From Flavobacterium aquidurense (GTDB lineage Bacteria; Bacteroidota; Bacteroidia; Flavobacteriales; Flavobacteriaceae), in contig FNPS01000010.1 in the NCBI GenBank assembly GCA_900107365.1, forward strand, positions 156,122 through 220,121: a DNA stretch of 64,000 bases, in the 5' to 3' direction. Numbering within the stretch: position 1 is the first letter of the stretch; each line of letters starts with the position of its first letter. The position numbers were made by a program, and so were the translations under genes. Below are positions 51,866 through 59,522 of this stretch, one piece after another. Under the pieces are notes generated by a model. It ran no database searches, was not told the origin of the DNA, and worked only from the letters and a program-made list of their open reading frames with translations.

Positions 51866-54337
51866 TTATTTCTCCTTTTTATTCTTCCCCTTATCCTTCT
51901 TTCCCCACTTAATTTTCATTTTCCCACCATCATCAACAGCAAGTAAATGCAGGACAATTCCGCGATCGCGAACGGCATCGCGTTCGGCTTTGGTGGCGAG
52001 TTTGGCGTCGTCTTTAGAGTTTCGGAGTGGGATGGTGAGCGCCATATTGGTGCCGCGGCCAAAGGAATATACACCTTCGGCATCGAGGTTGAGAACGCTG
52101 GAACTTATGGTGAGTTTATTGACGTCGACCAGTTCGCCGCGCAGTTTGCAATTGCCGGATAAATCGCTGAAAGTAATGTTTTTTACATCGCGAAACGGAA
52201 ATGCAAATTTGCCGATTTTAACGATTGGCTCAAAGTTTATTAAAGCGCCGTGAGTGACCTTGAAATTCAGGCTTCCGTGTGTCGAATTCGGAACCAATTC
52301 GCCGTTATGGATCATTCCGGTCATATCGGTGTTGCTGGTGAGCTGTCCGCGAATATTATTGGGCGTAAATGATTTGATTCCAAAGTTGTTAAACGATTTT
52401 AAAAACTGCGTTATATCAACCTGATTGACCTGTGCGTTGGAAGCGAAATTGTAATTTTTACCATTTGGAGAAAGCGTCGTACTAAAATTAATACTTCCGC
52501 CACACGTTTGCAGCGAACCGTTTTTGATCACCAATCGCGAATCGATCATCTGAATCACCGCTTTCGTATTGGTTGCGGTCAATTTATTGTAAGTGATTTT
52601 ATCGGCTTTAAGGTTAATGTCAACAATGCATTTTTCGATCGCGTTGCGCAACTGATTCGACATAGAAGGTTTTTTGGCAGTCACTTTCCTTTTTTGTGAA
52701 GTGGCCAAAACACCCAGAAATTGTTTAACATCGATACTTGGGCAATAGATATTCCAGTTTACGACCATTTTCTCGGGAGCATCGTAATACAGATTCAGGA
52801 AATTATTGATTTTTCCGTCTATAAAAATGGTGTTGTTTTTATGTTTGTACGCAATTTTATTAATGATCAAAGCCTCTTGCGTAAATTGTAGCTGTACGTT
52901 TATTTTTTCGGCATTAATGTTTTTCGGAATAAAATGGAAGGAGACATTTTTAACGTCTACGTTTCCAATAAAACGCGGTTTGGTAATGTATAAATTGACA
53001 ATGTCAAACTGAAATTTAAGGTTGAGCGTGGCGTGACCTTCGGTAAAATGAATCCATTTTTCGGTATCTTCTTCGTTCATAACCGGAAGGTCAAAATCAG
53101 AATTCACGATTCCGGTTGCCAATGGTTTTTCGAGATTGTTGATGGATAATTGCGCAATTTTAAGCGGAACATTTCTGTATTTTGCAGAAAAACGGGTTAG
53201 AATTACAGCCGAATTGGCATCGCTAAAACCTTCTTTTGGTTTGAAATTATTGGTAAAAATGCCTTTGAAATTACAATCAGTCAATAAGCCATCGGGAATA
53301 CTCAATTCGTTGTTATGCACTTCGGCCTGAACCACAATTCGCGGATCACCTTCGGCATTAAAATCGCCTTTGATATCGCAATTCACATTAATTTCTTTTT
53401 TCAGATTAAAATGGTTCAGCTTAGAACTGATGTTTGCCGATAATAAATTGGAAGCATTTTGCCATAAAATCGTAGTGCTAATGTTGATGCCGAACAGCGC
53501 GCTGCCTTTGGCTAAATTGAAAAAAGCAACGATATCAAAAGAATCGGATCCAATTTTTAGACCCTCTGTTTTTACATCTATTTTTTCTCTTTCAGCCGAA
53601 TAGGTAACGGCAAAAGTGCCTTTGAGACGTTTCTGTTTGGCGAAACTTCCGTGAACGGTATTGAAGGCCAAACTGCCAATTTGAGTATCCAGAAAAACAT
53701 CCGTTTTCCAGTCGTCTCCGTCGTAATGTACTTTCGATTTTAAACTGGCGACATCAAAATCGAATAATTTGTGACCAATGCGGTTGTCCAGAATAAAATG
53801 AACATTGTTGAGGTCGACTTGATTAATAGTCGTTTCGCTGTCCGATTGGGTTTCGGGTGTTTTTTTCTTTTTTGGCTTAAAAATATCCGAGTTAGAATAG
53901 CCATTTTCGGCTTTATAAAGATAAATCTGGGCGTCGTTGATCAGGATTTTATGGATGTTGATTTCCTTTTGCAGTAAACTCCAAACGTTTAAACGGACTT
54001 CTATTTCTTTGGTTTTTAGTAACGTATGTTTGTGGGTTTTCCATTGTTTGTCTTTCAGTTCGACATCTTTTAGGGCCACAGTAAAATTTGGCAAACCGGT
54101 TAAAAATTTATATTGAAAATCGCCAATATGAAAATCGCCGTTTATATTATCGTTGATTTTAGTATTGATTTTGGCCATGATCTCGGTTTTGTTTCGATTG
54201 AAATAAATCGATAGTCCGGCACCGGCAATTAGCACTAATGCGACAAGTCCCAAAACAAAAAAGCCAAAACGTTTGGCGTATTTTTTAAAACGAGCCGATT
54301 GCAAAAAAAGTTTTATTTTATGTAAAGTTGCTGTCAT
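51866..54337 (-). CDS. AsmA-family envelope protein
   Basis: Protein of 823 residues with one N-terminal TM helix (about 25-46, FGFFVLGLVALVLIAGAGLSIYF), then a long beta-rich periplasmic part with the AsmA/DUF748-like pattern of repeated strands (for example LTGLPNFTVALKDVEL, INIHKILINDAQIYLYK, IDGKINNFLNLYY) and a C-terminal AsmA-like domain (LTSNTDMTGMIHNGELVPNS, then FSDLSGNCKLRGELV), ending in a basic tail WGKKDKGKNKKEK. Proteins of this class are thought to carry lipids between membranes. Single gene with repeats downstream. Confidence 0.82.
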   Translation of the reverse strand: MTATLHKIKLFLQSARFKKYAKRFGFFVLGLVALVLIAGAGLSIYFNRNKTEIMAKINTKINDNINGDFHIGDFQYKFLTGLPNFTVALKDVELKDKQWKTHKHTLLKTKEIEVRLNVWSLLQKEINIHKILINDAQIYLYKAENGYSNSDIFKPKKKKTPETQSDSETTINQVDLNNVHFILDNRIGHKLFDFDVASLKSKVHYDGDDWKTDVFLDTQIGSLAFNTVHGSFAKQKRLKGTFAVTYSAEREKIDVKTEGLKIGSDSFDIVAFFNLAKGSALFGINISTTILWQNASNLLSANISSKLNHFNLKKEINVNCDIKGDFNAEGDPRIVVQAEVHNNELSIPDGLLTDCNFKGIFTNNFKPKEGFSDANSAVILTRFSAKYRNVPLKIAQLSINNLEKPLATGIVNSDFDLPVMNEEDTEKWIHFTEGHATLNLKFQFDIVNLYITKPRFIGNVDVKNVSFHFIPKNINAEKINVQLQFTQEALIINKIAYKHKNNTIFIDGKINNFLNLYYDAPEKMVVNWNIYCPSIDVKQFLGVLATSQKRKVTAKKPSMSNQLRNAIEKCIVDINLKADKITYNKLTATNTKAVIQMIDSRLVIKNGSLQTCGGSINFSTTLSPNGKNYNFASNAQVNQVDITQFLKSFNNFGIKSFTPNNIRGQLTSNTDMTGMIHNGELVPNSTHGSLNFKVTHGALINFEPIVKIGKFAFPFRDVKNITFSDLSGNCKLRGELVDVNKLTISSSVLNLDAEGVYSFGRGTNMALTIPLRNSKDDAKLATKAERDAVRDRGIVLHLLAVDDGGKMKIKWGKKDKGKNKKEK

Positions 54338-54578
54338 CTGGACGAATTTTCTTAATCATTAAAGATAAGATAAAAAATAATGTGATTTTAATATTTTGGT
54401 TTTCAATTTATTAAGATGCAAAGGCTTGTGAATAACGGACATGAAAATTATATAACTATTGACAATGCATTTATAATCAAAACTAATTTGGGAATGGTGT
54501 TTCATTCGTATTTAATTTTTAAATTTGTACTCTAGTTTGAAGATTAATAATTCAGACGTAATTTAAACCTAAGATATT

Positions 54579-54896
54579 ATGGCATTAGCAATAACAGATG
54601 CTACTTTTGACGAAGTAGTTTTAAAGTCAGATAAACCAGTAATGGTAGATTTTTGGGCAGCATGGTGCGGTCCTTGTAGAATGGTTGGACCAATCATTGA
54701 CCAATTAAGCGACGAATACGCAGGTAAAGTTGTTGTTGGTAAAGTGGATGTGGATGCTAACCAGGAATTCGCTGCAAAATATGGTGTGCGTAACATACCA
54801 ACCGTTTTGGTTTTTCATAACGGTGAAGTTGTAGGTAAACAAGTAGGAGTTGCTCCGAAACAAACTTACGCAGATAGTTTAGACGCTTTGTTGTAA
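54579..54896 (+). CDS. trxA: Thioredoxin
   Basis: Cytoplasmic protein disulphide reductase of 105 residues. Active site WAAWCGPCR (about 26-34), buried Asp in MVDFWAA, and cis-Pro in NIPTVLVFHNGE (about 72-83). Length normal. TAAATTTG at 54520-54527 may be the -7 element. A terminator follows, so it is a single-gene unit. Confidence 0.97.
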   Translation: MALAITDATFDEVVLKSDKPVMVDFWAAWCGPCRMVGPIIDQLSDEYAGKVVVGKVDVDANQEFAAKYGVRNIPTVLVFHNGEVVGKQVGVAPKQTYADSLDALL

Positions 54897-54917
54897 TCGT
54901 AAGATTATAATTGATAT

Positions 54918-54949
54918 AAAAAAGGTTTGGCGAAAGTCAAGCCTTTTTT
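54918..54949 (+). terminator. Rho-independent terminator after trxA
   Basis: AAAAAAGGTTTGGC pairs with GTCAAGCCTTTTTT (two G-T pairs), loop GAAA, then T-run. Confidence 0.85.
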
Positions 54950-54967
54950 ATTGGGCTTTTTGCCACT

Positions 54968-55133
54968 CCCGATAGCTATCGGGATAAAAAGATTTTGTTT
55001 CACGCAGATTCTGCAGATTTTAGCAGATTCTGCAGATTTATTTAAAAGCATGTATTTAAATCTTTTTTAAACTTTCCTAGTAAATAAATAATCTGCGCAA
55101 ATCTGCTTAAATCCTTTTTAAATCTGCGTGAAA
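54968..55133. repeat. CGCAGATT-family inverted-repeat element with palindrome
   Basis: Starts with the palindrome CCCGATAGCTATCGGG (54968-54983); arms TTTCACGCAGATTCTGCAG (from 54998) and the complementary block to 55133. The right arm runs into the TPR histidine-kinase gene and supplies its last seven codons and stop. Confidence 0.85.
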
Positions 55134-57206
55134 AAATATAATAGTAAAAGTTGTTCCGGAATCAGGTTTTGAAACGACTTCGATTTTAGCGCTAATTGCT
55201 GTTGCGAGATCACGGATTAAATGCAAACCTAATCCTGATTTGATTCCGATTACTTCTGAGTCGTCGTACAGGGCTTTGAATTTTTCCTGAGTTCCGCCTG
55301 GGCCGTTGTCGGTTATGGAGAGAAAGGTTTGATTGTTTTCTTGCCAGGCTTTCCAGATTATTTTTCCGTTTGACGTTTTGTCGAGTGCTTTTATGGCGTT
55401 TCCGGTTAGGTTTCGGAGGATGGTTTTGAGGTAATTTTCATCCGTATTTAAGATGAGGTTTTCCGGATCTTCGAAGGAAATTTCTATGTTTTCAACACTA
55501 GAAAAATGTTTTTTAGTTTCTTCAAATAAACCGGAAACTGGAAATGGATGAAACTGAGGTTTAAAGTTTTCCATTTGGCCTTTGCTCCACAATAAAATAT
55601 CTTCCATTGATGATAATAAATTTTCGGCTCCGGTAATTACTTTTGTTTGCATTCGCAAAGCGGTTGCTTCGTCAATGAGCTCCGGACTTTCTTTTTGAAG
55701 ATGCAAAAAGTGAATTAAGTTCGAAACCGGACTTCTTAAATCGTGGTTTAAAATACCAAAAAACCTTGCCTTCGTCTTGTTGGCTTCGTCTAATTGGGCA
55801 TTCAAAAGCTGTAATTTTTGATTGGTTCTTTTTCTGTTTTGGCTTTGCTTAAATAATAAAAGTAGAATAATGCCAACCAAAGCCAATCCTGAAATTAGAA
55901 AAACACGCTGCTTTTTAGCTTCTGAAATTTGGATATTTTTGATCGTATTTTGGGCCGAAAGATTTTTAATTTCCTGACCTTTTGCTTTGTTTTGAAAACG
56001 GGCTTCGGCGTTGGCAATATTTTGCTTTGCCGACTCGAGCATCATTTCGTCACTGGCCTGACTGTAAATCTCGTTGTATTTGTAGGCTTCTTTCCAAAGC
56101 CCTAACGCTGCATAACTCTGAGCTAATTTTTTATTGATGCTGACATACGATTCTTTGTCATACGTATAAGCATTTTTGGAGGCCAAAGTCAGGATTTCGA
56201 TTGCTTTTTTATAGTCTCCTTTTTCATATAAAACCCTTCCCATAATTGTGTTGGCTTCCATAATAATATCTTCGTCGTTGGCTTTTTGTCCGAGCAAAAC
56301 TGCTTTTTTAGCATAATAATAAGCAGCATTATTCTGGCGTTCGTTTACGTAATATTCAGAAAGGCTTCGGTTGGCAAAACTCAGATTCAGAAACAGGGAA
56401 TCTTTGACAGTTGGATACGTATAAATGAGTTTATAATACTTTTGAATGCTGTCGAACTTTTTCATCGGAACAAAACACTGCAGATAATAATTACAGGAAA
56501 AAGCGCAGATATAAGGCGAAGTTTTAATGTACGGCTGTGCGTAATTTAAATATTCAATCGCTTTGTTAAATTGCTTCATTTTGGAATATGCCGCGGCAAT
56601 CTGACTGTACGATACACCAATTGTCTCACTATTTGCTACGCTTTTTTTGAGTAGTTTTTTGTAATTAATCGCTTTGAGCTGATAGCCGATAAAAGTTTCA
56701 TACTCAGCATTGTCCAGATAATATTCGCCAAGGCTTCCGTTAAGAACAGATTTAGTATTGATGTTTTTTGTAGTGTCTAAAACCTGCTTCATGTACGCTA
56801 CTAATTGTTTCCTTTTTTCAGTTTCGTTAAGCGCATAATACATATAACTCAAACGCATCAACGTAGACGTTTCGTTTTTAAGATGCCGGGCTTTTTTAGC
56901 ATATTGCAGTGCTATTTCATAATTAAGCATGGCCTTTTTAGTCTGGTTGTTGTTGAATTCGTAGGCATTTCCTTTCAAGAAATAGAATCGTGATTTGTAA
57001 GCGAGATTATTTTTAGAAAGCTCAATTCCTTTTTGTGCTGCGATAATTAATTGTGGATAATTTTCAGCATCTAAAAATTTATTAGTGTAGGTAAGCCATG
57101 CTTTTAGCTTTTCGTTTTCTGTTTTATATCGTGCCAAATTGGGTTCCTGCTGAGCAAAAGCAGTAGCTGTTATAAAAAGCAATAGCAAGAATCCCCGTTT
57201 TTTCAT
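55107..57206 (-). CDS. TPR-containing sensor histidine kinase
   Basis: Inner-membrane kinase of 699 residues. Signal peptide (1-19), periplasmic tetratricopeptide repeats (about 60-390), one TM helix (435-453, FLISGLALVGIILLLLF), HisKA-type region with phospho-His488 in FGILNHDLRSPVSNL, and HATPase_c with LRNLTGNAIKAL, TDNGPGGTQ and GIKSGLGLHLIRDLA. Partner of the LytTR regulator, whose gene overlaps by 4 bases (57203-57206). The last residues HADLKRI and the TAA are encoded by the flanking repeat, so the real ancestral end was probably different. Confidence 0.93.
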   Translation of the reverse strand: MKKRGFLLLLFITATAFAQQEPNLARYKTENEKLKAWLTYTNKFLDAENYPQLIIAAQKGIELSKNNLAYKSRFYFLKGNAYEFNNNQTKKAMLNYEIALQYAKKARHLKNETSTLMRLSYMYYALNETEKRKQLVAYMKQVLDTTKNINTKSVLNGSLGEYYLDNAEYETFIGYQLKAINYKKLLKKSVANSETIGVSYSQIAAAYSKMKQFNKAIEYLNYAQPYIKTSPYICAFSCNYYLQCFVPMKKFDSIQKYYKLIYTYPTVKDSLFLNLSFANRSLSEYYVNERQNNAAYYYAKKAVLLGQKANDEDIIMEANTIMGRVLYEKGDYKKAIEILTLASKNAYTYDKESYVSINKKLAQSYAALGLWKEAYKYNEIYSQASDEMMLESAKQNIANAEARFQNKAKGQEIKNLSAQNTIKNIQISEAKKQRVFLISGLALVGIILLLLFKQSQNRKRTNQKLQLLNAQLDEANKTKARFFGILNHDLRSPVSNLIHFLHLQKESPELIDEATALRMQTKVITGAENLLSSMEDILLWSKGQMENFKPQFHPFPVSGLFEETKKHFSSVENIEISFEDPENLILNTDENYLKTILRNLTGNAIKALDKTSNGKIIWKAWQENNQTFLSITDNGPGGTQEKFKALYDDSEVIGIKSGLGLHLIRDLATAISAKIEVVSKPDSGTTFTIIFFHADLKRI

Positions 57207-57910
57207 GAAATAAAGTTTAGGTTCTCTTTATAACTTCTTCCAACCGGAATAGCAATGTCGTTGTTTAAAATAATTTCGGAAGAATTTACTTTTTGGATAA
57301 ACTGTTTCTGAACCGCAAAACTTCTATGAATTCTGATGAAGGACTGAAAATGATCTTCTTTCAACAAATTTCCTATACTCGACAAAACACAATGCCTCTT
57401 TTTATTGGTAATAATCAAAGTGTAATCTTTTAAAGCCTCCAGATATAAAATTTCGTGAAGTTTGACTTTTGTTTGTTCGTGACCTTCCTTAATATAAATG
57501 GTATCGCCGCCAATGCTTGCTTCAAAAAGAGAAGCTTTGAGTTTCACTTCCATAAACTCTTCAATTCGGCTTACGGTTTGGTTAAAACGATCTAGTTTTA
57601 AAGGTTTTACGATAAAGTCTAGTGTTTCGATTTCAAAACTTTCAACAGCATGTTCCGGGTGTGCGGTTATAAAAATACAAACCGGAATTTCCAACGCTTT
57701 TTTTCTGAACTCAATTCCGCTTAAACCGGGCATATCAATATCGAGAAACAAGATATCAATATCTGTGGTCTCAATAAAAGGAAGTGCTTCTTCAGCCGAT
57801 TCAAAAACACTCAAAATATCCAGAACAGGAAATTTTTTGGCAAACGATACTACCGTCAGCCTGTCAATTTCGTCGTCATCAATAATAATACAAGTGTATT
57901 TTTTGATCAT
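57203..57910 (-). CDS. LytTR-family response regulator
   Basis: Cytoplasmic DNA-binding regulator of 235 residues. Receiver domain 1-120 with Asp11-13, phospho-acceptor Asp57 (ILFLDIDMPG) and Lys103 (VKPL). LytTR domain about 135-235 with KVKLHEILYLEALKDYT, RIHRSFAVQKQFI, and the end PVGRSYKENLNFIS. The first gene of the two-component unit; a perfect 15-bp direct repeat with 20-bp period, the kind of site LytTR domains bind, lies just upstream of its start. Confidence 0.94.
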   Translation of the reverse strand: MIKKYTCIIIDDDEIDRLTVVSFAKKFPVLDILSVFESAEEALPFIETTDIDILFLDIDMPGLSGIEFRKKALEIPVCIFITAHPEHAVESFEIETLDFIVKPLKLDRFNQTVSRIEEFMEVKLKASLFEASIGGDTIYIKEGHEQTKVKLHEILYLEALKDYTLIITNKKRHCVLSSIGNLLKEDHFQSFIRIHRSFAVQKQFIQKVNSSEIILNNDIAIPVGRSYKENLNFIS

Positions 57911-57924
57911 TTATTTGGTTTTTG

Positions 57925-57959
57925 TGTCGTCTGTCTATTTAAAATGTCGTCTGTCTATT
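57925..57959. promoter_or_regulatory. Direct repeat, candidate LytTR-binding site
   Basis: TGTCGTCTGTCTATT occurs at 57925-57939 and again at 57945-57959: a 20-bp period, i.e. about two helix turns on the same DNA face, as in sites of LytTR regulators. It lies 15 bases from the LytTR start codon and about 145 bases upstream of the divergent lipoprotein gene. Confidence 0.6.
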
Positions 57960-58101
57960 AGTGGTTTTTGGCCTGATTTTAATCCTGCAAATTTGTCTTG
58001 TAATACTTCATCAGCAGAAAAAAAGAAGCTTTTGACTTTTACAAAAATAATGCTATTGAATTAAATAAGAACCATTTAATAAATTTTTAAACTAAATTAT
58101 T

Positions 58102-58647
58102 ATGAAAATTTTAAAAACCATTTTGACCCTTTTTTCTATTGTAGTTTTCACCGCTTCATGCAGTAGTGATGATGGAGTTGACGGAACCAACGGAGTTGAC
58201 GGACAACAAGGAGCGCCGGGAGCAACAGGAACAGCAAATGTAATTTATAGCGCATGGCTAACAGCTCCTACAGCAGTTGCAGAAACAGTAGACGGTACTT
58301 CAGGAATGTCTACTACGATTAATGCACCAGAATTATCAGAAGATATTCTTGCCAAAGGAACTATCCTGGTCTATGTATCTTTTGGGTCAGGTACATTCAC
58401 ACTGCCTTACACATCAACAGCTGGTGGATTTGTAAATACCATTACGGCAATTTCTACTGCGAAAAAAATCAAATTATTCCGATTCAGACATGACGGCGGA
58501 GGAACTGTAAATCTTCCGACTTCATTATCATGGCGTTATGTTTTGATTCCGGGAGGCGTGGCAGCTGCTACAGCAAAAACAGCAAAATTGGATTATGCTA
58601 AAATGAGCTACGAAGAAGTTTGCGCGCATTTTAATATTCAACCCTAA
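58102..58647 (+). CDS. Lipoprotein with short collagen-like segment
   Basis: Lipoprotein of 181 residues: lipobox TASC (Cys20) followed by SSDDG, an acidic Lol-type start. Residues about 25-45 are collagen-like Gly-x-y repeats (GVDGTNGVDGQQGAPGATG). The rest is beta-rich (KGTILVYVSFGSGTFTLPY, KKIKLFRFRHDGGG, LSWRYVLIPGG) and ends with a helix YAKMSYEEVCAHFNIQP. Many flavobacterial lipoproteins with such a collagen-like linker exist, with unknown role. First gene of a probable two-lipoprotein unit; divergent from the LytTR gene. Confidence 0.75.
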   Translation: MKILKTILTLFSIVVFTASCSSDDGVDGTNGVDGQQGAPGATGTANVIYSAWLTAPTAVAETVDGTSGMSTTINAPELSEDILAKGTILVYVSFGSGTFTLPYTSTAGGFVNTITAISTAKKIKLFRFRHDGGGTVNLPTSLSWRYVLIPGGVAAATAKTAKLDYAKMSYEEVCAHFNIQP

Positions 58648-58695
58648 GTTTCGAAAGAAAAATTAAACCAGATAATAACATTCAAATATATTATT

Positions 58696-59289
58696 ATGAA
58701 AACTTTAAAAACCATTTTTACTATTTTATCCGTCGGACTTTTAACCCTTTCGTGTAGCAGTGATGATGACAAACCAGATCCGGTTACGTATACTGCTGAA
58801 AACCCGCTAGATTTATATATGGCTACATCAGGATTTAGCCAAAAAGCTGTAGATCAAAAAAACGCAGGAATTTACGAATATGGTTTCAGTTTTAAGCCAA
58901 CCGTAACAGGCAAAATCACTTCCTTTTTTGCCAAAATTCCAGATGTAAACACTGCTTTACGAATTACGTTGTGGGATGTAGCAACCAAAACAGTTATAAA
59001 ATCGGAAACAATGAATGTTTCTGTAGCGAATATGGCTTTTGAAAAAACGCTTTTGCCAATTGTGCTTACAAAAGACAAAGAATATTTTTTATCGGTAAAT
59101 AGCGACGACTGGATCAACAGAACCAAAACGGACGGATCTGCTACAACTTACCCAATCGTAGCCGGAACTATTACCATCACAGGTTATGCGTACGTATCGA
59201 GTACTGCTTCAGAAACTATTTTTCCAACCAATGCACGTTATACTTATTATGCAGGAGACATAAGTTTTAAATTTCAACAAACTGAGTAA
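58696..59289 (+). CDS. Lipoprotein, DUF4082-like beta domain
   Basis: Lipoprotein of 197 residues: lipobox TLSC (Cys20), then SSDDDKPD. The mature domain starts near 60 with YEYGFSFKPTVTGKITSFF and continues with ALRITLWDVATKTVI and TKDKEYFLSVNS, a pattern of the DUF4082 jelly-roll-like domain, which is often found in cell-surface proteins of Bacteroidetes. It follows the collagen-like lipoprotein after 48 bases on the same strand, and both have nearly the same signal peptide, which suggests a recent relationship or shared expression. Confidence 0.7.
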   Translation: MKTLKTIFTILSVGLLTLSCSSDDDKPDPVTYTAENPLDLYMATSGFSQKAVDQKNAGIYEYGFSFKPTVTGKITSFFAKIPDVNTALRITLWDVATKTVIKSETMNVSVANMAFEKTLLPIVLTKDKEYFLSVNSDDWINRTKTDGSATTYPIVAGTITITGYAYVSSTASETIFPTNARYTYYAGDISFKFQQTE

Positions 59290-59324
59290 TTTGTTTTTGG
59301 ATAGCTTGAATTAGTAAGTTTGTG

Positions 59325-59356
59325 AAAAGGTCTGGCAATCGTCAGACCTTTTTTTT
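59325..59356 (+). terminator. Rho-independent terminator
   Basis: AAAAGGTCTG (59325-59334) pairs with CAGACCTTTT (59343-59352), then T-run; 36 bases after the second lipoprotein stop. Confidence 0.85.
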
Positions 59357-59383
59357 AGTATTTAGGGTGTTCAATTTTTTTTC

Positions 59384-59441
59384 GCCACGAATTCACGAAT
59401 TATTTTAAAATTAATTAATATAAAATTCGTGAATTCGTGGC
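59384..59441. repeat. 18-bp perfect inverted repeat (GCCACGAATTCACGAATT)
   Basis: Arms 59384-59401 and 59424-59441; same repeat as 17840-17891, again followed by a T-run. Probably a mobile terminator-like repeat, here behind a conventional terminator. Confidence 0.85.
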
Positions 59442-59522
59442 TATTTTTTTTAAACAACAAATGGAATAATCGTCCAAAACCAATCCTTTTTTTTATTTTT
59501 AACGAATCTTATATTTCTTAAA

